Assembly: GCF_900167005.1 (NCBI RefSeq)
Contig: NZ_FUXW01000004.1
Coordinates: forward strand, 1 to 64,000
DNA from: Butyricicoccus pullicaecorum DSM 23266
Lineage (GTDB): Bacteria > Bacillota > Clostridia > Oscillospirales > Butyricicoccaceae
DNA length: 64,000 nucleotides
Reading direction: 5' to 3'
Both the position numbers and the translations under genes were made by a program. Below the pieces are notes generated by a model. The model made no database searches. It had not been told where the DNA came from and worked only from the letters and a program-made list of their open reading frames with translations. Numbering within the stretch: the first letter of the stretch is position 1; each line of letters starts with the position of its first letter. Shown here piece by piece: positions 1 through 8,882 of this stretch.

Positions 1-1451
1 AGCTGCCGATACCAGATAGGTGGACTGGATGGGCTCGTCGCCAAAACGCAGGTGCGACTGGGTCAGACCGCCCGACTTCATGGAGTCGTAAGAGAAGTAT
101 GCCTGTGCGTACTTGTTTGCGGTCAGGCCGATGGTAGTAATGGCATTCTTGTTTGCGCCAACCGTACCGTCGCCGCCCAGACCCCACAGCTTGCACGATA
201 CCTGACCCGGGTGAGCCATCTCAACCTCGGTGTAATCGAGCGAGGTATGAGTTACGTCGTCGTTGATACCAATGGTGAAGTTGTTCTTGGGCTTGTCCTG
301 TGCGAGGTTGTCATAAACTGCAACCAGCTGGCCGGGAGTGGTGTCCTTGGAGGACAGGCCGTAACGGCCGCCGACGATCTGGATGTCGGTTCTGCCAGCC
401 TGATTGAGTGCGGTGCATACGTCGAGGTATACCGGCTCACCAACCGAACCAACTTCCTTGGAGCGATCGAGAACGGCGATCTTCTTACAGGTTGCCGGGA
501 TGGCATCCGAGAAGTGCTTAACCGAGAACGGACGGTACAGGTGAATCTGCACCATACCAACCTTGCGGCCGTTCTGGTTGAGGTAGTTTACGGTCTCCTT
601 GAGTGCCTCGGAAGCCGAGCACATCACAACGATGACTTCCTCTGCGTCCGGTGCACCGTAGTAGTTGAACAGCTTGTAATCACGGCCGGTCAGCTTGTTG
701 ATCTCGTCCATGTAGTGCTGAACGGTCTCCGGAACGGTTGCGCTCTTGACGTTCGCGCCTTCCTTACACTGGAAGTAAATGTCCGGGTTTACGTTGTTGC
801 CGCGGTTGGTCGGATGCTCGGGGTTCAGTGCCTGTGCACGGAATGCCTTGAGGGCATCGTAATCGACCAGGCCGCGCAGATCCTCGTAGTCGAGGGTCTC
901 GATGCGCTGCATCTCGTGCGAGGTGCGGAAGCCGTCGAAGCAGTGCATGAATGCGTACTTTTCATGGATGGCCGACAGATGTGCAACTGCGCCGAGATCC
1001 ATTGCCTCTTGGGGCGAGGACGACATCAGCATTGCATAGCCGGTCATACGGCAGGTCATAAAGTCGGTATGATCGCCGAAGATGGAGTGATGGTTCGAGG
1101 TAACAACGCGCGATGCGATGTGCATGACGTTGGGCAGGAACTGACCGCCCATTGCGTACATCGCCGGGATCATCAGCATCAGACCCTGCGATGAGGTAAA
1201 GGTCGTCGTCAGTGCGCCTGCCTGCAGAGAACCGTGGCAGGTACCTGCTGCGCCAGCCTCGGACTGCATCTGGATGACGTCTACGGTCGAACCGAACAGG
1301 TTCTTCTTGCCCTTCGCAGACCACTCATCCACCTTTTCTGCCATCGGCGAGGACGGCGTGATCGGGTAAATCGCCGCGACCTCAGTGAAGGCATAGGCCA
1401 CATGGGCGGCAGCCGTGTTACCGTCCATTACGGCATACTTTTTATTCATAC
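1..1451 (-). CDS. nifJ: Pyruvate:ferredoxin (flavodoxin) oxidoreductase, C-terminal part beyond the window
   Basis: Converts pyruvate, CoA and oxidised ferredoxin to acetyl-CoA, CO2 and reduced ferredoxin in the cytoplasm. About 483 N-terminal residues of a protein normally near 1170 residues are present; the gene runs off the left edge. The start MNKKYAVMDGNTAAAHVAYA follows an AGGAG site, and the IYPITPSSPMAEK segment and the GQFLPNVMHIASR region are typical of the pyrimidine-binding and domain II parts of single-chain PFOR. It lies 53 nt behind the UxaA large-subunit gene with no visible terminator, so it is probably the last gene of the LarA/UxaA transcript, which would make sense if that pathway yields pyruvate. 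Family assignment is secure; the operon link is inferred from spacing. Confidence 0.95.
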
Positions 1452-1504
1452 GGATCTCATCTCCTAGTTTAAATCAATGTCAAATCACACGGAATGATTG
1501 TCTA

Positions 1505-2665
1505 TTATACGAAATTGCAGACACGAGCGATCGCCATTTCGGTAAAGCCCAGTGCCTCGGCCTTGGTCTGTCTGCCGCTTGCAACTTCGCTCACGAGCTT
1601 CATAAAGTCATCGCCCAGCTTCTTGAGGTCGCCGCCGTAAATGATGGGAGAAGCATCCACGTCGATGTTGTCTTCCATCTTTGCGAAGGTGATGCGGTTA
1701 CCGGTGATCTTGATGACCGGTGCAAGCGGGTTACCGGTGGGTGTGCCGCGGCCAGACGAGAATACGATGACCTGTGCACCGCCTGCAACCATTGCTGCAA
1801 CCGAAGACGGGTCATTACCCGGGGTGTCCATGATGACCAGACCCTGATGCGCCTCGACCTGCTTTGCGTAGTCATATACTGCATTAACCGGGGTGTGACC
1901 GCCCTTATGGATGCAGCCGAGCGACTTCTCTTCCAGCGTGGTGATACCGCCGGCCTTGTTGCCGGGAGACGGGTTGCCCTCACGGACTTCCTCACCAACC
2001 AGCTGCAGAGCCTTCTCGTAACGATGAACGATCTCGAAGATGCGGTCGTGCACCTCGGGGGTTGCTGCGCGGCGTGCCAGAATGTGCTCTGCGCCGATGA
2101 ACTCGGTGGTCTCGGACAGAATGGAGGTACCGCCTTCAGCGACAATGCGGTCGCTCATCTCACCGATGAGCACATTTGCTGCCAGACCGCTCGTCGGGTC
2201 AGAGCCGCCGCACTCGGTACCGATGATGAGCTCGGACATCGGGAACTCTTCCTTCTGCAGCAGAGATGCATCAGCTACCATTGCCTTGGCATAGCGCACA
2301 CCAATATCAACTGCCTTGAGGGTACCGCCAACTTCCTGAATGATAACCTGCTCGATGGGCTTGTTGGTGCGCTCCTGGATAGCCTTTACAACCAGATCCA
2401 TCTGGCAGTTCTCGCAGCCCAGCGATACAACAACCGTGCCGTATACGTTGGGGTTTGCAGCGTAGCCTGCCATAACGTCCATGGTGTACTGCTGGTCGGA
2501 TGCAACCTGCGAGCAGCCCAGCTGGTTATTAAAGGTAACCGCACCCTCGACCTGCTGTGCAATGATGCGTGCGGTATCGGAAGCGCAGACACTGGCCGGC
2601 AGGATCAGCACTTTATTGCGGACGCCGACACGGCCGTCCGGACGCTTATATCCATAAAAAGTCAT
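1505..2665 (-). CDS. UxaA-family hydro-lyase/lyase large subunit
   Basis: A 386-residue protein matching the C-terminal catalytic half of altronate/galactarate dehydratases (UxaA family), which remove water or another leaving group from 2-hydroxy acids. It opens with GYKRPDGRVGVRNKVLILP, the hallmark of the family, and has conserved cysteines in LGCENC, GTECGGSD and LGCIHKGGH that could bind iron. The small SAF-domain subunit is encoded 11 nt upstream, so the enzyme is a two-chain form, as in sulfolactate sulfo-lyase (SuyAB) and several sugar-acid dehydratases. The substrate cannot be read from sequence; the adjacent TRAP transporter, LarA-like protein and PFOR suggest a small hydroxy acid giving pyruvate or another 2-keto acid. 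Confidence 0.85.
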   Translation of the reverse strand: MTFYGYKRPDGRVGVRNKVLILPASVCASDTARIIAQQVEGAVTFNNQLGCSQVASDQQYTMDVMAGYAANPNVYGTVVVSLGCENCQMDLVVKAIQERTNKPIEQVIIQEVGGTLKAVDIGVRYAKAMVADASLLQKEEFPMSELIIGTECGGSDPTSGLAANVLIGEMSDRIVAEGGTSILSETTEFIGAEHILARRAATPEVHDRIFEIVHRYEKALQLVGEEVREGNPSPGNKAGGITTLEEKSLGCIHKGGHTPVNAVYDYAKQVEAHQGLVIMDTPGNDPSSVAAMVAGGAQVIVFSSGRGTPTGNPLAPVIKITGNRITFAKMEDNIDVDASPIIYGGDLKKLGDDFMKLVSEVASGRQTKAEALGFTEMAIARVCNFV

Positions 2666-2676
2666 GTCCGTCCTCC

Positions 2677-2967
2677 TTATTCCTTCTCTTCCAGGTTCTC
2701 ACGATGGCCTTCCACGTTGTGTACATGGACGTGGTCACCGACTTCAATGTCACACATGGCAACGCCAATGTGCTCGCCGTACTTGACAACCGGCTCGCCT
2801 GCCGCAATCTTGCGGACAGCCAGCTTGTGATAAATCGTAATATCCGCGCGTGCGGTCAGCTGCTTCTCTTCGCCGTCGCACAGGTAGGTCACGGTCTCGC
2901 CCTTGGTGATCGGCTCGATGGCAACTGCTACGTTGTCCTTGCCGTCAATCATCATGGCATTCAGCAT
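2677..2967 (-). CDS. UxaA-family small subunit (SAF domain)
   Basis: A 96-residue SAF-domain protein, the separate small subunit of the UxaA-type lyase encoded next. Typical family features are the IEPITKGETV strand pair near residues 18-27 and KIAAGEPVVKYGEHIGVA near 53-70, followed by the GDHVHVHNVEG end that leads into the catalytic chain in fused homologues. It starts with ATG behind a GGAG site. Order and spacing (LarA-like gene, small subunit, large subunit) imply translational coupling and equal dosage. In single-chain altronate dehydratases this domain is the N-terminus; here it is a gene of its own, like SuyA and the GarD-like small subunits. Confidence 0.85.
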   Translation of the reverse strand: MLNAMMIDGKDNVAVAIEPITKGETVTYLCDGEEKQLTARADITIYHKLAVRKIAAGEPVVKYGEHIGVAMCDIEVGDHVHVHNVEGHRENLEEKE

Positions 2968-3004
2968 ATTTTTTCGCTCCTTTATCTGGGCTAAATTTCA
3001 AAAA

Positions 3005-4288
3005 TCAGAACAGGTTACCCTCTTCGTCAAAGGGCAGGTCATACGGCTCGGAAAGAATCTCGATGTTGGGATTCTCCTTTGCCAGCGGCAGCAGGCCCTC
3101 GGAAATCTCGATGTACTCGATGTGCATGGTATCCGGAATGCGGATCATCTTCATGTTGTTCTGATCCTCTGCGTCCGGGCAGCAGCACAGTGCCAGCTGC
3201 AGCGCCTCGCGGTCATTGTCCATGATCATCGGGATCTTCATCAGATGCAGGAAGGTATTGGTGACACCGGTCGGGTAGGTCATCTCCAGCTTCATCTTAT
3301 TGAACAGTCTGCGGGTGGTAACCTCTGCAAGGCCGATACCCTGTGCATTGCCGTGGGTCTCATCGGTCAGGTCAAGAATAACAACCTTCTCTGCGTTGAT
3401 ACCGCCAGAGCAGTACTTGGGCTGTACGAAACGGCCGGAAATGTTGGGGTCCATGCCGTCGCCCGAGATGTTCTTGCCGATCTTATCGACAACCAGAACG
3501 TCACACTTGTCAAATAGCAGGTGTGCGATGGTCTTGTAGGACAGATCGCGCAGCTTGGGCTCCTCGGTGATGATCTCATCAGTGGTCAGGCCACGAATCA
3601 GGTAGGTCTCGTCGTATGCGTTCTCGATGATGGCGATACCACCCAGAATCGGGCAATGCTCCATGATCGTGCGGCCATACTCCTCAACCAGCTCGTGCAT
3701 GATCGCCGGGCTCTGGTGATGGATGCTCTCTGCGCCGTGCTGCTTGCCCAGGCCAATAGCCATCATCTTCATCAGGCCGCTCTCGTAACGACCACGGAAA
3801 GAGGTATGGGGCTTGATACGGTTAAACAGGATGATACCGTCAGCTTCCATGGCGTTCTTGTCCACGAAAACCGGCTGCTTGCGGATGCCGGACAGGCCGA
3901 CCTGTACGGTCTCCATCGAACTCTTGATCGGGCAGCCCATGTTTTCCTCGGTGATGCCGTAATCCTTCAGAATCTGGGTCTGGCCTTCTGCTGTTGCGCC
4001 GCCATGGCTGCCCATAGCTGCAACGATGTACGGCTCTGCGCCCTTGGACTTGACAAAGTCTACGATTGCGCGTGCCATCATAGCGTAATGGTTGATACCG
4101 CGGCTGCCGCAGGTGATTGCAATGCGCATGCCCGGCTTAATCTGGCCGCCCAGCGCCTCGCGGGACAGTTCGTTCTGAACGGTCTCGACAATCTTGTCCT
4201 CCGGGATGTGTGTGTCGTCAAACACCTCGCGAATCTTCACCATCTTCGGTACCGGTACGTCCTTAATCAGATCGGTAATGGTTTCCAA
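3005..4288 (-). CDS. LarA-like (DUF2088) nickel-pincer racemase-family protein
   Basis: A 427-residue cytoplasmic protein of the lactate racemase LarA superfamily. Visible landmarks are GSRGINHYAMMARA near residues 61-74, MGSHGG with His95, and KPHTSFRGRYESGLMK with His161 and Lys174, positions that resemble the His and Lys residues around the nickel-pincer cofactor in LarA, although the His-to-Lys spacing (13) is larger than in true LarA (10). It probably interconverts stereoisomers of a 2-hydroxy acid or a related substrate. It is the first gene of the transcript that continues into the UxaA subunits and PFOR, so it likely supplies the isomer the lyase accepts. No larB, larC or larE cofactor gene is present in the window. 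An isomerase or dehydratase role on another acid is possible. Confidence 0.75.
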   Translation of the reverse strand: METITDLIKDVPVPKMVKIREVFDDTHIPEDKIVETVQNELSREALGGQIKPGMRIAITCGSRGINHYAMMARAIVDFVKSKGAEPYIVAAMGSHGGATAEGQTQILKDYGITEENMGCPIKSSMETVQVGLSGIRKQPVFVDKNAMEADGIILFNRIKPHTSFRGRYESGLMKMMAIGLGKQHGAESIHHQSPAIMHELVEEYGRTIMEHCPILGGIAIIENAYDETYLIRGLTTDEIITEEPKLRDLSYKTIAHLLFDKCDVLVVDKIGKNISGDGMDPNISGRFVQPKYCSGGINAEKVVILDLTDETHGNAQGIGLAEVTTRRLFNKMKLEMTYPTGVTNTFLHLMKIPMIMDNDREALQLALCCCPDAEDQNNMKMIRIPDTMHIEYIEISEGLLPLAKENPNIEILSEPYDLPFDEEGNLF

Positions 4289-4428
4289 TGAAAATTCCTC
4301 CTTTCAAATCCTCGTTTGACTCCTATCATCATTACTTTTTACAATCAAACCGACTTTTCCCTGTGCGGCGATTGTATTTTTCAAGGATTCTTACTTTTAT
4401 GGTATCCATATCATTCGATTTTTCGATA

Positions 4429-4457
4429 CATTGTTCTTATTTAAGAACAATGTTCTT
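4429..4457. promoter_or_regulatory. Three-half-site operator in the leader of the LarA/UxaA transcript
   Basis: Contains CATTGTTCTT-N4-AAGAACAATG directly abutting a third half TGTTCTT, so AAGAACA-A-TGTTCTT also forms a perfect palindrome. It lies about 10-38 nt downstream of the predicted start point of the leftward promoter. This placement fits repression by a dimeric regulator; the regulator is not obviously in the window. Confidence 0.6.
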
Positions 4458-4473
4458 TATTTCATCCTGATAT

Positions 4474-4502
4474 ATTATATCACGCAGTCAACAGGGTGTC
4501 AA
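4474..4502 (-). promoter_or_regulatory. Consensus sigma-A promoter for the LarA/UxaA/PFOR transcript
   Basis: On the minus strand TTGACA is followed by 17 nt and TATAAT, a perfect match to both boxes. The expected start point is near 4467, about 180 nt before the LarA-like gene. A perfect consensus promoter with a palindrome just downstream suggests strong expression held back by a repressor. Confidence 0.8.
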
Positions 4503-4693
4503 TTTGCGGCATGGTGCTTTTTCATCACTTTGCACAAATTTCCGTCCTTTTCCACAGTTTCACGACAAATCGGTATCTGTGCGCCGGATTCGCTTGTCTT
4601 TGCTCACAAATATGCCCTCTGAGAGGCGGTCAGATGGAGTCAAATTGCTGTTATTTTTTACCAGAAACATTTTTTACTCTGCTGCCGCAAAGC

Positions 4694-4739
4694 AAAAAAT
4701 CCCATTGAACGTCCATATCCGAGCATTCAATGGGATTTT
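4694..4739 (-). terminator. Rho-independent terminator after the TRAP transcript
   Basis: Arms AAAATCCCATTGAA and TTCAATGGGATTTT pair over 14 bp with a 16-nt loop and are followed on the minus strand by a T run. It lies 11 nt after the DctQ stop codon and separates the TRAP transcript from the LarA/UxaA transcript. Confidence 0.85.
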
Positions 4740-4749
4740 CTATGACAAA

Positions 4750-5259
4750 TTAGTCTACCGTCTCTGCCTTATTCCCATTGGCCAGGAACTTAATGCATGC
4801 GACCAGCTTAACCACAGCCATAATTACGATCAGGACCATGCCTACCATGATACCGCTGTTGAGTACCCACAGCGGATACTTCATAACGGTACTTGCTTCA
4901 CCGGTAGTCATCTGTGTGGTGATGATCGTATACATCTGTGTTACGATCAGCGCGGAAACACCCAGGGCGATTACGTACTGAAAGGTTTTGAGGATGGTGT
5001 ACTTTACCATCTGCTTTTTCTCCTTGGCCTTGTCCTCAAACAGGGTCAGGGAAATCAGTTCATCATTTTGGAATGCCAGCGCAGAGCCAACAAATACGAT
5101 CCAGACGAACAGCAGCTTGAGCAGCTCGTCTACCCACGGCGTAGAAACGATCAGGACGTTACGTGCCAATACAGCGTAAGTCTCGACCAGGATCATAACT
5201 ACACCGATAAAACCGAACAGTGTCTCTGCCGCCGATAAAAGCTTCTCAGATGTTTTCAT
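4750..5259 (-). CDS. dctQ: TRAP transporter small membrane subunit (DctQ type)
   Basis: A 169-residue integral membrane protein with four hydrophobic segments (about residues 14-32, 45-65, 86-110 and 131-155) and the WVDELLKLLFVWIVFVGSA segment characteristic of DctQ. With DctM and DctP it forms a sodium-driven uptake system for carboxylates. Unusually it is the last gene of the transcript and is separated from DctM and DctP by the cyclase gene; it begins 12 nt after that gene's stop codon. A terminator follows immediately. Confidence 0.85.
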   Translation of the reverse strand: MKTSEKLLSAAETLFGFIGVVMILVETYAVLARNVLIVSTPWVDELLKLLFVWIVFVGSALAFQNDELISLTLFEDKAKEKKQMVKYTILKTFQYVIALGVSALIVTQMYTIITTQMTTGEASTVMKYPLWVLNSGIMVGMVLIVIMAVVKLVACIKFLANGNKAETVD

Positions 5260-5271
5260 AGCGACATCTCC

Positions 5272-5955
5272 TTATTCTTCTACAACAGCAATTACACGGA
5301 TCTGGCTGCCGTCGGCCTGCTTGGTATTGAGCGGAAGCGCAATCAGCTGGCAGGTCGGCGTGCCGATCTCCCACAGATTGGTCATATACTCAATCTGCAG
5401 AATCTCTCCCTGCTTGAGCACATGCTCATGCACCGGCTGCGGCGTATACGGATCGCCCGGCTTCATAAAGCGATGCTCACGGATCGCATAATCCTGCGGG
5501 AAGTCATAGCCGACAACCTTGGGCGCGTACTTCTGAATCCAGATACCTGCGTCCTCGGTCAGATACGGTGCGTTATCCCAGAAATCGGTGGTCTTGAACG
5601 ACACCTTCTTCGGACGGTCGGTACGAATGATCAGGCTGTCATAGTGCTTGTCCTTAAACGGCTCGTTTGCCTTCTCCAGCATTTCGCCGGTGATCGCCGT
5701 ATTGTCTCCGCAATCGGAAAGATCGAGCACCAGGCAATCGGTGATCGCCCAATCCTGGATCGGATAATCATCCAGATTCTTGCCGTTGGGATCAAAATGC
5801 AGCGGTGCATCAATATGCGTATACCAGTGAGACTGCAAATTATAGGCCGTGCACTGCCAGGGGTCACCGTTTGCATGGGTACGGACCGGAGTAACCTTGA
5901 AGCCGTAACGCCAATGCTCCACGATGGGCAGGGTCAAATCAACAATTCTTCTCAT
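5272..5955 (-). CDS. Cyclase-family metal-dependent hydrolase (kynurenine formamidase fold)
   Basis: A 227-residue member of the cyclase family (Pfam PF04199), which includes kynurenine formamidase and isatin hydrolase and uses a metal bound by histidines and aspartate. The SHWYTHIDAPLHFDPNG segment near residues 42-58 carries the THxDxPxH metal-binding signature. Proteins of this family hydrolyse amides, lactams or lactones. Its place between dctP and dctQ, with 33- and 12-nt gaps, ties it to the imported substrate: it may open a lactone or amide form before the LarA/UxaA enzymes act. The substrate is not evident from sequence. Confidence 0.8.
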   Translation of the reverse strand: MRRIVDLTLPIVEHWRYGFKVTPVRTHANGDPWQCTAYNLQSHWYTHIDAPLHFDPNGKNLDDYPIQDWAITDCLVLDLSDCGDNTAITGEMLEKANEPFKDKHYDSLIIRTDRPKKVSFKTTDFWDNAPYLTEDAGIWIQKYAPKVVGYDFPQDYAIREHRFMKPGDPYTPQPVHEHVLKQGEILQIEYMTNLWEIGTPTCQLIALPLNTKQADGSQIRVIAVVEE

Positions 5956-5988
5956 ATAAATCTTCTCCTTTTTCAGAAAAGAGTCCGC

Positions 5989-7053
5989 TTACTGCGCATT
6001 CTGAATCATATCTACCAGCTCGGTGCCATATACATCGGTAAAGATCGACCAGGAGGGCATTGCTCTCTCCTTGAATGCAGCCTTGTCCGGATTTTCAACG
6101 ATCTCACAGCCGTTGTCGAGCAGCGTCTGCATCGCAGATGCCTGCGCTTCGTCGACCATCGCAAGCTGTGCGTCACGTGCAACGTCAGCCGCCTCAAGGA
6201 TCAGAGCCTGCTGAGACTCAGACAGTCTGTCCCAAGTCATCTTGCTCATGCCCATGTACAGAGGCGTATAAACGGCATCGGTCAGGGTAACGTAGGGCTG
6301 TACCTCGTAGAACTTACGGGATACGATCTCATGGAGCGGGTTGTCCTGCGCGTTTACGGTATTCTGCTGGAGCGCAGTATACAGCTCGGAAGCGTCGATG
6401 CTGGTGGTCAGTGCGCCCATTGCTTCCCAAGTCGCAATCTGTACATCGGAAGCCAAGGTACGCATCTTAATACCTTCCATATCTTCGGGCTTGGTGATCG
6501 GACGCACGTTGTTGGTCAGCTCACGGAAGCCGTTCTCCCAGAAGGACAGGCCGATAATGCCGTTGTCCTCGAACATTGCATGGATGGCTTCTGCTGCAGG
6601 GCCTTCGGTTGCAGCACGCGCAGATTCCAGATCAGAGAACAGGAACGGCAGCTGAAATACGTCAATTTCGGGTACCAGGTTGGAGAAGTAAGAAGTACCG
6701 GCAATGCCGATATCGATCGTACCCTGCTGCAGACCCTGAACCATCGAGGTCGCATCACCGAGTGCGGTGTCGTAGAACGCCAGCGCTTCGATGGTGCCGT
6801 CAGAGTATTCGTTGAGGTAGTCTGCCATAACAGCCGTCGCGCCGCCTGCCGGCGTGTTTTCTGCCATGGAGCCGCAGAACAGGCTCATGGAGAAGTGGTC
6901 GCCGGTGATCTCGCCCGAAGCAACCGGGCCAGGATCGGGTACTTCACGCTCGGGCTCGGGGGTGATGTCAACAGGCGTACCAATACTGGTGCACGCGGTC
7001 ATGGTCAGCGCCATGCTGAGCGCCAGACCAAACGCAATCACTTTCTTCTTCAT
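5989..7053 (-). CDS. dctP: TRAP transporter substrate-binding lipoprotein (DctP type)
   Basis: A 354-residue extracytoplasmic solute-binding protein. Residues 1-21 form a lipoprotein signal ending in the lipobox LTMTAC, so the mature protein is anchored through Cys21. The DctP core follows, with the MRTLASDVQIATWEAMGALTT stretch that holds the arginine used for carboxylate recognition in this family (the Arg in KMRTLAS). It delivers substrate to DctM/DctQ. The gene lies between dctM (62 nt upstream) and the cyclase gene (33 nt downstream), inside one transcript. Confidence 0.88.
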   Translation of the reverse strand: MKKKVIAFGLALSMALTMTACTSIGTPVDITPEPEREVPDPGPVASGEITGDHFSMSLFCGSMAENTPAGGATAVMADYLNEYSDGTIEALAFYDTALGDATSMVQGLQQGTIDIGIAGTSYFSNLVPEIDVFQLPFLFSDLESARAATEGPAAEAIHAMFEDNGIIGLSFWENGFRELTNNVRPITKPEDMEGIKMRTLASDVQIATWEAMGALTTSIDASELYTALQQNTVNAQDNPLHEIVSRKFYEVQPYVTLTDAVYTPLYMGMSKMTWDRLSESQQALILEAADVARDAQLAMVDEAQASAMQTLLDNGCEIVENPDKAAFKERAMPSWSIFTDVYGTELVDMIQNAQ

Positions 7054-7115
7054 AACAATATCTCCTTTTCACTACTTAATCATCTTGCGGATGCGATTAA
7101 TCAGGATTTCCCTGT

Positions 7116-8405
7116 TTAACCGGCAGCACCGTTCATCAGATTCGGCAGGAAGATAACGATGTCCGGAATCAGGAGGACGATCATGGTGCCGATAAAGATG
7201 GCAAGCAGCGGAATGGGCAGATGCGGGATGATCTTATGTACCGGCTGACCGCCGACGCTGGATGCGACGTACAGGTTGATACCAACCGGAGGCGTTGCCA
7301 GACCGATGCAGAGAACGATAACCATGACAACACCGAAGTATACCAGGTTAATGCCGTAAGCCTGCGCGGTCGGGCAGAAGATCGGAGCGAAAATCAGCAG
7401 AGCCGGAACGGCATCGATGAAGCAGCCTGCAACCAGCAGGATGACAACAACCGACAGCATGAACATGAGCGGGCTGCTGATGGAAGAAGTAAACATGGTT
7501 GCGATATTCTGCGGGATACCTGCACGGGTAATAACCCAACCGAATACCTGAGTTGCTGCTACGATGAGCATGATGCCAGCAGCGCTCTTAACGCCGCCGT
7601 AAACGATCTTGCAGACATCCTTGAGCTTGATTTCACGGTAAACGAACAGGCCGATGACCAGGCAGTAGAAGCAGCAGATTGCAGATGCCTCAGTCGGAGT
7701 GGTCTTACCGGAGTAGATGCCGCCCAGAATGATAACCGGTGCGAGCAGTGCAAAGAACGCATGGCCGAAGGACTTAATTGCTGCGCCCAGCTCGAACTTG
7801 CCGGCACCGCGGTAGCCCTTCTTGATGCACTGTGCAACGACGACCAGAAGCAGGATCAGGCCGAGGAGCAGACCGGGAATCAGACCAGCCAACAGCATAT
7901 CGCTGACCGACTCGTTGGATGCAACTGCATACAGAACCATCAGAATGCTGGGCGGGATGATCGGGCCGAATACGCCGCCGACGGTCTGAATTGCACTTGC
8001 AAAGCCGGGGTCATAGCCATCCTCTTCCATGTAAGGGATCATGATACCGCCAACTGCAGCCGTGGTTGCAGCGCCTGCACCGGTCATTGCTGCAAAAATC
8101 ATACTTGCAACAATGTCAACGACTGCCATGCCGCCAGGAATCCAGCCGACCAGCTTTCTTGCGAAGTCGACGATACGGCGCGAAATACCGCCGCCCTGCA
8201 TCAGGCAGCCTGCAATAACGAAGAACGGAATCGCAAGCAGTGTAAACGAGTCAACGCCCTTGAGCAGCTGCTGTGCCACGATGATCAGCGGGATGTTCGT
8301 GTACAGTACCAGATACAGGATCGAGGACAGACAGAGGGTAAATGCGATCGGAATTCCCAGGAAAAGCATCACAAAAAAGGAACCAATCAAAATAACTAGA
8401 TCCAT
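7116..8405 (-). CDS. dctM: TRAP transporter large membrane subunit (DctM type)
   Basis: A 429-residue, highly hydrophobic DctM permease that couples sodium entry to substrate uptake. I place the start at MDLVILIGSFFVMLFLGIP because an AGAAGGTG site sits just before it; 15 more residues are open upstream but lack a ribosome site and look non-membrane. The GGGISRRIVDFARKLVGWIPGG and FGPIIPPSILMVLYA regions are typical of DctM. It is the first gene of the leftward TRAP transcript and is preceded by a leader of about 470 nt. Confidence 0.9.
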   Translation of the reverse strand: MDLVILIGSFFVMLFLGIPIAFTLCLSSILYLVLYTNIPLIIVAQQLLKGVDSFTLLAIPFFVIAGCLMQGGGISRRIVDFARKLVGWIPGGMAVVDIVASMIFAAMTGAGAATTAAVGGIMIPYMEEDGYDPGFASAIQTVGGVFGPIIPPSILMVLYAVASNESVSDMLLAGLIPGLLLGLILLLVVVAQCIKKGYRGAGKFELGAAIKSFGHAFFALLAPVIILGGIYSGKTTPTEASAICCFYCLVIGLFVYREIKLKDVCKIVYGGVKSAAGIMLIVAATQVFGWVITRAGIPQNIATMFTSSISSPLMFMLSVVVILLVAGCFIDAVPALLIFAPIFCPTAQAYGINLVYFGVVMVIVLCIGLATPPVGINLYVASSVGGQPVHKIIPHLPIPLLAIFIGTMIVLLIPDIVIFLPNLMNGAAG

Positions 8406-8882
8406 AGAATTCACCTTCTCAAAAAAAATATTATGTTTTGGTGTTAACAACAGATTTCACCCCAAATTGCAGGCGTGAAATCCGGTACAGATCAGTCACA
8501 TCACCCCCATAAACCAAGATTTTTCTTATCCATATCACTGTCCCAGGTATTTGCACATGGGACAAGAATTTCGCTGCTCTCATCTGATATAAAACCGCCC
8601 AGATGATCGCCATATTCTTTCACAGGTCCCCCCTGTACGTTGAATGGATAAGTAACCGAAATTACAGCACTCATGTATGCGCGCTGTAATCTCAATCAAC
8701 CCAGCGCATCAACAGCTGTCTTCTCAGACTGCAAGGTGTATTTTGTGAAACCATTTGCCGTCAAAAAGAAGAAATGATTCATCCGCCCATCATTCTATCT
8801 CACGGATAAATCAACTTTGTGCGCTGAAAGCTCCGCTCAGCAGAACATTATGTACTACCAAAAGGAGCTTTAGATTGCGTTA

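Noticed and set aside
52-1194. Plus-strand open frame of 380 codons
   Set aside because: It runs antisense to the clear pyruvate:ferredoxin oxidoreductase coding sequence.
1505-2967. Firm naming of the UxaA pair as sulfolactate sulfo-lyase SuyAB
   Set aside because: The two-chain layout and TRAP neighbour fit, but no sulfite-handling or sulfolactate dehydrogenase gene is present, so substrate assignment would be a guess.
8501-8695. Minus-strand frame of 64 codons in the dctM leader
   Set aside because: Protein-like composition but no ribosome site at either Met, and no family recognised; kept only as a possible remnant.
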